Shown: in pieces, positions 59,820-64,000 of the stretch
How the letters are laid out: the number at the start of each line of letters is the position of its first letter
How positions within the stretch are numbered: position 1 is the stretch's first letter
Program-made: the position numbers and the translations under genes
Notes under the pieces: model-generated
Database searches by the model: none
Told to the model about the DNA's origin: nothing
The model's input: only the letters and a program-made list of their open reading frames with translations
Assembly: GCF_008065375.1 (NCBI RefSeq)
Contig: NZ_VJYI01000014.1
Span: forward strand, 124,001 to 188,000
DNA from: Nonomuraea sp. SYSU D8015
Lineage (GTDB): Bacteria; Actinomycetota; Actinomycetes; Streptosporangiales; Streptosporangiaceae
Direction of reading: 5' to 3'
Length of the DNA stretch: 64,000 nucleotides

Positions 59820-61364
59820 GTGACGACGACCCCGTCCGCTACGGGCTCACGTGCTCTGAACACTCTGCTCCGGCTGCTGGGCGGGATCGAGCGTCTCGGC
59901 AACAAACTCCCTCATCCGTTCTGGCTCTTCGTCCTCCTGAGCGCGTTGCTCGCCCTGCTGAGCTGGGGCTTAGCCGCGGCCGGGGTGTCGGCGGTCAATC
60001 CGGCGACGGGCAAGACCGTCGTGGTGAAGAACCTGCTGTCCGCCGAGGGCGTGCGGACGATGGTCGGCGACGCGATCGAGAACTACACGTCGTTCCCGCC
60101 GCTCGGCACGATCCTGGTCGTCATGCTGGGCGTCGCGGTGGCCGAGCGGTCCGGGCTGCTGGCCGCCGTGCTGCGCTCGGGGGTCGCGAAGGTGTCGCCG
60201 AAGTGGGTGACGTTCGCTCTGGCGTTCACCGGCATGGTGGCGCATGTGGCCTCCGACGCCGCGTACGTCGTGCTCATCCCGCTCGGCGCGCTGGCCTTCC
60301 GTGCGGTGGGGCGCAGCCCGATCCTCGGCATCGTGGTGGCGTTCGTGTCGATCTCGGCCGGCTACGACGCCAGCCCGCTGATCACCCCCACCGACGCCAT
60401 CCTGTCGGGGCTGACCACGGCCGCCGCGCACACCGTCGACCCGGCCTACGTGGTGACGCCGCTGGCCAACTACTTCTTCTCCATCGCCTCGTCCCTGGTG
60501 CTGGCCGCGGCCATCACGCTGGTGACCGAACGGGTGCTGGCGCGGCGGGTCGAGTCGATGCCCGTCGATCCGGACGCCGACGAGTCCGATTTCGGGCCGC
60601 TGGCGCTCGACGCCAAGGAGCGCCGCGGCCTGCGGGCGGCGCTGATCGCGCTCGCGGCGCTCGTGCTCGCGCTGGTGGCGGCGGTGCTGCCGGCGGGGTC
60701 GCCGCTGCGCGGCGAGGACGGCAGCCTCGTGCAGTCGCCGCTGCTCACCTCGATCGCGGTCTTCCTCGGGCTGGCGTTCCTGGTCGTCGGCTGGGCGTAC
60801 GGGCGGGTCGCCGGCACGGTCACCAGCAGCGGGGACATTCCCGGCTTCATGGCCCATGGGCTGCGCGAGATGGCGCCGATCCTCGTGCTGTTCTTCGCGA
60901 TCTCGCAGTTCCTGGCCTTTTTCAGGTGGACGGGCATCGGCGAGATCATGGCGATCAACGGGGCCGGGCTGCTCAAGTCGGCCGGGGTGAGCGGGCCCAT
61001 CGTGTTCCTCGGCATCCTGCTCGTGGTCACCTTGATCAACCTGGTCGTGACCAGCGGCTCGGCCCAGTGGGCGCTGGTGGGGCCGGTGTTCGTGCCCATG
61101 CTGATGCTGCTGAACATCCCGCCCGAGTACACCCAGGCCCTCTACCGCATCGCCGACTCCTGCACCAACGCCATCACGCCGATGAGCCCGTACTTCGTGA
61201 TGGCGCTGGGCTTCCTGCAGCGCTACCGCCGCGAAGCGGGGATCGGCACGCTCGCCTCGATGACCATCCCCATCGCGTTCACCCTGCTCGTCGTCTGGAC
61301 GCTGCTGTTCTTCGCGTTCTGGTGGCTCGGCATCCCGCTCGGCCCTGGAGCCCCCGTTCCCTAG
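59820..61364 (+). CDS. AbgT-family transporter
   Basis: This 514-residue membrane protein has about eleven segments and the AbgT pattern: LGNKLPHPFWLFVLLSALLALLSW, LLSAEGVRTMVGDAIENYTSFPPLG, GMVAHVASDAAYVVLIPLGAL, and NAITPMSPYFVMAL. AbgT proteins import p-aminobenzoyl-glutamate or export sulfonamide-like compounds. AAGGAGG is seven bases before the chosen GTG. It lies 18 bases before an M20 peptidase gene, which is the expected partner for splitting the imported conjugate. Confidence 0.88.
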   Translation: MTTTPSATGSRALNTLLRLLGGIERLGNKLPHPFWLFVLLSALLALLSWGLAAAGVSAVNPATGKTVVVKNLLSAEGVRTMVGDAIENYTSFPPLGTILVVMLGVAVAERSGLLAAVLRSGVAKVSPKWVTFALAFTGMVAHVASDAAYVVLIPLGALAFRAVGRSPILGIVVAFVSISAGYDASPLITPTDAILSGLTTAAAHTVDPAYVVTPLANYFFSIASSLVLAAAITLVTERVLARRVESMPVDPDADESDFGPLALDAKERRGLRAALIALAALVLALVAAVLPAGSPLRGEDGSLVQSPLLTSIAVFLGLAFLVVGWAYGRVAGTVTSSGDIPGFMAHGLREMAPILVLFFAISQFLAFFRWTGIGEIMAINGAGLLKSAGVSGPIVFLGILLVVTLINLVVTSGSAQWALVGPVFVPMLMLLNIPPEYTQALYRIADSCTNAITPMSPYFVMALGFLQRYRREAGIGTLASMTIPIAFTLLVVWTLLFFAFWWLGIPLGPGAPVP

Positions 61365-61382
61365 TCCCGTGGAAGGATTCTC

Positions 61383-62516
61383 GTGTTGATCACCGACTGG
61401 ACCCGGCAGGCCCTCCCGGCCATGCTCGCCGACCTCAAGGCCGTCGTGGAGCTGGAGACCCACAGCTACGACAAGGCCATGCTGGTCAAGGGGCTGCGCG
61501 CGATCCGCGGCCGGGCCGTCGAGCTGCTCGGCACGCCGGACGAGGAGGTCCTGCATGACTGCGGCCAGTACGGTGACGCCCTGGAGCTGACCTACCGGGG
61601 CACGGCGCCGGGGATCGTGCTCATGCTGAGCCACTACGACACGGTGTGGCCGACGGGGACGCTGGCGGGATGGCCGTTCGCGGTGGTGGAGGGCAAGGCG
61701 ACGGGACCCGGTGTGTTCGACATGAAGGCGGGGCTGGTGCAGTCGATCTGGGCGCTGCGCGGGCTGCGGGAGCTGGGGTTGCCGCATCCGAGCGTGCGGT
61801 TCCTGTTCAACGGGGACGAGGAGATCGGCAGCCCGGCCTCGCGCGAGCACATCGAGGCGGCCAGCTCCGACGCGCTGGCCAGCCTGGTGTTCGAGGCGTC
61901 GATGGACGGGGCGCTGAAGACGGCGCGCAAGGGGGTGGGGCTGTTCAACGTGCGGGTGACCGGGGTGGAGGCGCACGCGGGGCTGGATCCGTACGCGGGC
62001 GCCAACGCCATCCACGCGCTCGCCGAGATCGTCACCACCCTGGTGGGGGCCGCGTCCCGGGAGCGCGGCACCACCGTGAACGTCGGGCTGATCAGCGGCG
62101 GCACCGGGCGCAACGTGGCGGCCGGGCACGCCAGCTGCGGCGTCGACGTACGCGTCACCGATCCGGCGGAGATGGGACGCATCGACGACGTCTTCGCCGA
62201 CCTGCGGGCCGCGGATCCGCGTGTCACGATCTCGGTCACCGGCGAGTGGAACCGGCCCCCGATGACGCCGAACCTGCCCTCGCAGCGGTTGTTCAAGGAG
62301 GCGCAGGAGGTGGCCGCCGGGTTCGGCTGGCTGCTGGACGAGGCGGCGGTGGGAGGCGCCAGCGACGGGAACTTCATCTCGGCGCTGGGGCGGGCGGTGC
62401 TGGACGGCATGGGGGCGGTGGGCGACGGGGCCCACGCCCGTCACGAGCACGTCCTGGTCGACCACATCCCGGAGCGCACGGCGCTGACGATCGGCCTGGT
62501 GACGGCGCTCGCGTAG
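61383..62516 (+). CDS. M20-family peptidase/hydrolase
   Basis: This 377-residue enzyme is a zinc carboxypeptidase-like hydrolase: metal ligands in MLSHYDTVWPTG, GPGVFDMKAGL (bridging Asp), FNGDEEIGS (catalytic Glu) and the late HARHEHV; the dimerisation domain has GVEAHAGLDPYAGANAIHALA. Compared with carboxypeptidase G2 it is about the same length. With AbgT it may split p-aminobenzoyl-glutamate or another N-acyl amino acid. The start is a GTG. Confidence 0.85.
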   Translation: MLITDWTRQALPAMLADLKAVVELETHSYDKAMLVKGLRAIRGRAVELLGTPDEEVLHDCGQYGDALELTYRGTAPGIVLMLSHYDTVWPTGTLAGWPFAVVEGKATGPGVFDMKAGLVQSIWALRGLRELGLPHPSVRFLFNGDEEIGSPASREHIEAASSDALASLVFEASMDGALKTARKGVGLFNVRVTGVEAHAGLDPYAGANAIHALAEIVTTLVGAASRERGTTVNVGLISGGTGRNVAAGHASCGVDVRVTDPAEMGRIDDVFADLRAADPRVTISVTGEWNRPPMTPNLPSQRLFKEAQEVAAGFGWLLDEAAVGGASDGNFISALGRAVLDGMGAVGDGAHARHEHVLVDHIPERTALTIGLVTALA

Positions 62517-62570
62517 GAGCCGATCCCGGACGTGGCACCGGACGGGTCATCGTTGTCAGCCGATGGGTCT

Positions 62571-62762
62571 TCAGCCGTTGCCGGATGCGACGGACGGCCG
62601 GCCCGGTCCGTCACCGTCCGGCGTTCGCACGGCGGGAAATCTTTTCACGAGGAGCAGTATCCCCAGGGCGATCTCGAAGAGGCCGCCGGGGATCGACGGG
62701 ACCAGGCCGGCGCTGTAACCGAGGATCTCGGCGATCGTGCCGGCCAGGAGGACGGCGTATCC
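62571..62762 (-). pseudogene. C-terminal fragment of a DUF4386-like gene
   Basis: About 63 residues in the minus strand read GYAVLLAGTIAEILGYSAG, then LVPSIPGGLFEIALGILLLVK, like the last two membrane segments of DUF4386 proteins (normally about 230 residues). No N-terminal part exists; beyond 62762 the same frame is antisense to a TetR fragment. It is a truncated remnant. Confidence 0.55.
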
Positions 62763-62763
62763 G

Positions 62764-62916
62764 GCCGACCGTTTCCCGCGCCTCATGGAGGTGGCGACGG
62801 AGCACATCCTCCGGCCCGGCTACGACTTCGCGAACGAGTTCGACTACGGGCTCAACCTGATCCTCGACGCCCTCGCCCGATCCCTCCCCGGCGACGGCGG
62901 CCACCCGAGCCCCTGA
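62764..62916 (+). pseudogene. C-terminal fragment of a TetR-family gene
   Basis: About 50 residues in the plus strand read RFPRLMEVATEHILRPGYDF, then ANEFDYGLNLILDALARSLPG and a stop at 62914-62916. This is the usual end of TetR C-terminal domains that carry the GYDF/EFxxGLxLILD pattern. The HTH part is missing, so only the tail remains. It abuts the DUF4386-like remnant at about 62760. Confidence 0.6.
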
Positions 62917-62994
62917 TCACCACGCCCGTCTCAGCCCTTCGCGCCGGTGTGGGAGGAGTGCCGCAGAGAACCGGCACGCGGGTCGAGCGGCCGG

Positions 62995-64000
62995 TCAGCC
63001 GAAGACGCGGTCGCGGGTCAGGTCGAGGGCCGTCAGGACGGCACCCTGGAGGACCGCGTTGCCCTCGACCGTGCTCGCACGGATCTCCGTCGGCGCCGGC
63101 GCCCCCGCCCGCAGACGCTCGGACACCAGTGCGGCAAGCTCGTCCCCGCCCTCATGCCCGATCTTGCCGCCGAGCACCACCAGCCCCGGATCAAGCAGCG
63201 CAACGAAGGCGAAGGCCCCCTTGGCGACCCGCTCGGCCAGTTCCTCCCGCCCCAGCTCGCGGGCGACCCGGGCCTCCACCTGCTCGCAGTACGGCACACC
63301 GCCCACCTCGAGGAACCCGACCTCCCCCGCGCCACCGGACGCCCCCCGGCGCAGCCGTCCGCCGAGCACGACGGCCGCCCCCACCCCGTCGTCCAGCCAG
63401 AGCAGCACGAAGTCCTCGCTTCCTCGCGCCGCCCCCGTACGTAGCTCGGCGATGGCCGCGAGGTTCACCTCGTTCTCCAGGACGACGGGCACATCGAGTC
63501 GCTGACGTACGGCCCCCACCACACCGCGCCGCCACCCCGGCACGTCCCCGTTCTCCGACACCAGATCGCCGGCGCGCGGATCCACGAGCCCAGGTGCGCC
63601 GATCACGACCGTGTCCAGGACCCGCCCCCCGGCCGCTTCCCGGACCACGTCCGCGATCAGCTCGTCCAGCGCGCCGCCGCCCTCCCCCGGAGCACCTGAT
63701 GCGCCGGCGACCTGCCCGCCCGCGGTCCCGTCAGGCTGCCCCCCGTTCGCATTCCCGTCGTTCGCATTCCCGTCGTTCGCGGACCCGGTAACCCGTCCCG
63801 TCGCCGAGCCGACGACCTGCCCCGTGATGTCGGCGACCGTCACATTGACGGCATCACGCCGCACATCGACGCCCGCCACGTGGGCCCGATCCGCCACCAG
63901 GCCGTACAACCGCGCGTTCGGCCCTCTCCGATCCTCCCCGCACTCCCCCATGACCTCGATGAGCCCGCCTCCCCGCAACCGCTCGATCAGGTCGGACACA
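62995..64000 (-). CDS. ROK-family transcriptional regulator (N-terminus outside the window)
   Basis: This minus-strand gene runs off the right edge. The visible 335 residues begin inside the winged HTH (SDLIERLRGGGLIEV) and contain the ROK domain: VAGVDVRRDAVNVTVADITG, VIGAPGLVDPRAGDLVSENG, WLDDGVGAAVVLGGRL and GHEGGDELAAL. The CxCGxxGC zinc motif of ROK proteins is degenerate (GGVPYCEQVE). An Asn/Asp/Gly-rich insert near 63700-63800 has two 15-bp repeats. ROK regulators repress sugar genes; the GH3 operator at 13805 has a fitting shape. Confidence 0.8.
   Translation of the reverse strand, partial: VSDLIERLRGGGLIEVMGECGEDRRGPNARLYGLVADRAHVAGVDVRRDAVNVTVADITGQVVGSATGRVTGSANDGNANDGNANGGQPDGTAGGQVAGASGAPGEGGGALDELIADVVREAAGGRVLDTVVIGAPGLVDPRAGDLVSENGDVPGWRRGVVGAVRQRLDVPVVLENEVNLAAIAELRTGAARGSEDFVLLWLDDGVGAAVVLGGRLRRGASGGAGEVGFLEVGGVPYCEQVEARVARELGREELAERVAKGAFAFVALLDPGLVVLGGKIGHEGGDELAALVSERLRAGAPAPTEIRASTVEGNAVLQGAVLTALDLTRDRVFG

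Noticed and set aside
58298..61558. A 1086-codon plus-strand frame over the kinase, AbgT and M20 genes
   Set aside because: It is a shadow of three recognised genes, full of Arg/Gly/Ala, and has no domain.
1..64000. CRISPR arrays, tRNA or rRNA genes, insertion sequences, integrases
   Set aside because: No repeat-spacer pattern, tRNA-like arms, rRNA segments, transposase or recombinase motifs were seen by eye; a tRNA or IS search program would settle it.

Overview
The window is high-GC actinobacterial DNA: GTG and TTG starts are common, many genes overlap as ATGA or GTGA, start-proximal promoters suggest leaderless transcripts, and the gene content includes KstR2-type sterol catabolism, Ngc-type sugar transporters, ECF sigma factors and F420/PPOX-like proteins. 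A member of the Streptosporangiales (Nonomuraea-like) is my best guess; this is inference from gene style only. No rRNA, tRNA, CRISPR array, transposase or integrase was found.

Bases 1-17,900 hold a scattered version of the KstR2 regulon, which degrades the last two sterol rings (methylhexahydroindanedione propionate, HIP). The genes are ipdF, an SDR divergent from echA20-ipdA-ipdB-ipdC, fadA6 and kstR2. KstR2-like palindromes lie upstream of the SDR/echA20 pair, fadA6 and kstR2. Unrelated genes sit between them: PadR plus membrane protein, DUF2252 plus ATP-grasp, another SDR, two small secreted paralogues, a frameshifted NIPSNAP gene, a pentapeptide protein, a GH3 enzyme and a PhoD-like phosphatase. 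A fourth KstR2-like box lies 31 kb away, before an Ltp2-like steroid aldolase gene at 47,760-48,833.

Bases 17,900-36,400 hold two carbohydrate-uptake loci separated by a LysR/metE pair and a GNAT gene. The first has DUF2264, LacI and 2-hydroxyacid dehydrogenase genes divergent from a binding protein, two permeases and a DUF624 protein. The second resembles the ngcEFG N-acetylglucosamine/chitobiose system, with an RpiR regulator, a SIS protein and a divergent BadF/BadG sugar kinase. Neither encodes an ABC ATPase.

Bases 36,400-41,400 hold a 3.2-kb segment between two perfect 34-bp direct repeats (a cold-shock gene behind a strong terminator, a small CarD/PcrA-tail-like protein, a DUF5994-GNAT fusion and a Cys-rich orphan), then a polytopic glycosyltransferase-like protein. 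Bases 41,400-47,700 hold a protease-MoxR-DUF58-VWA-VWA operon and an ECF sigma factor with a membrane partner.

Bases 47,700-64,000 hold the Ltp-like gene, LysR, MerR, a toroid-fold protein, a PPOX-like protein, a ThuA-like protein, an epimerase/ECF41 sigma pair, an SDR with a degenerate active site, an autoregulated TetR, a REC-glutaredoxin-like-thioredoxin-reductase-like protein coupled to a cyclic-nucleotide-domain histidine kinase, an AbgT transporter with an M20 peptidase, wreckage of two genes, and a ROK regulator cut by the window edge.
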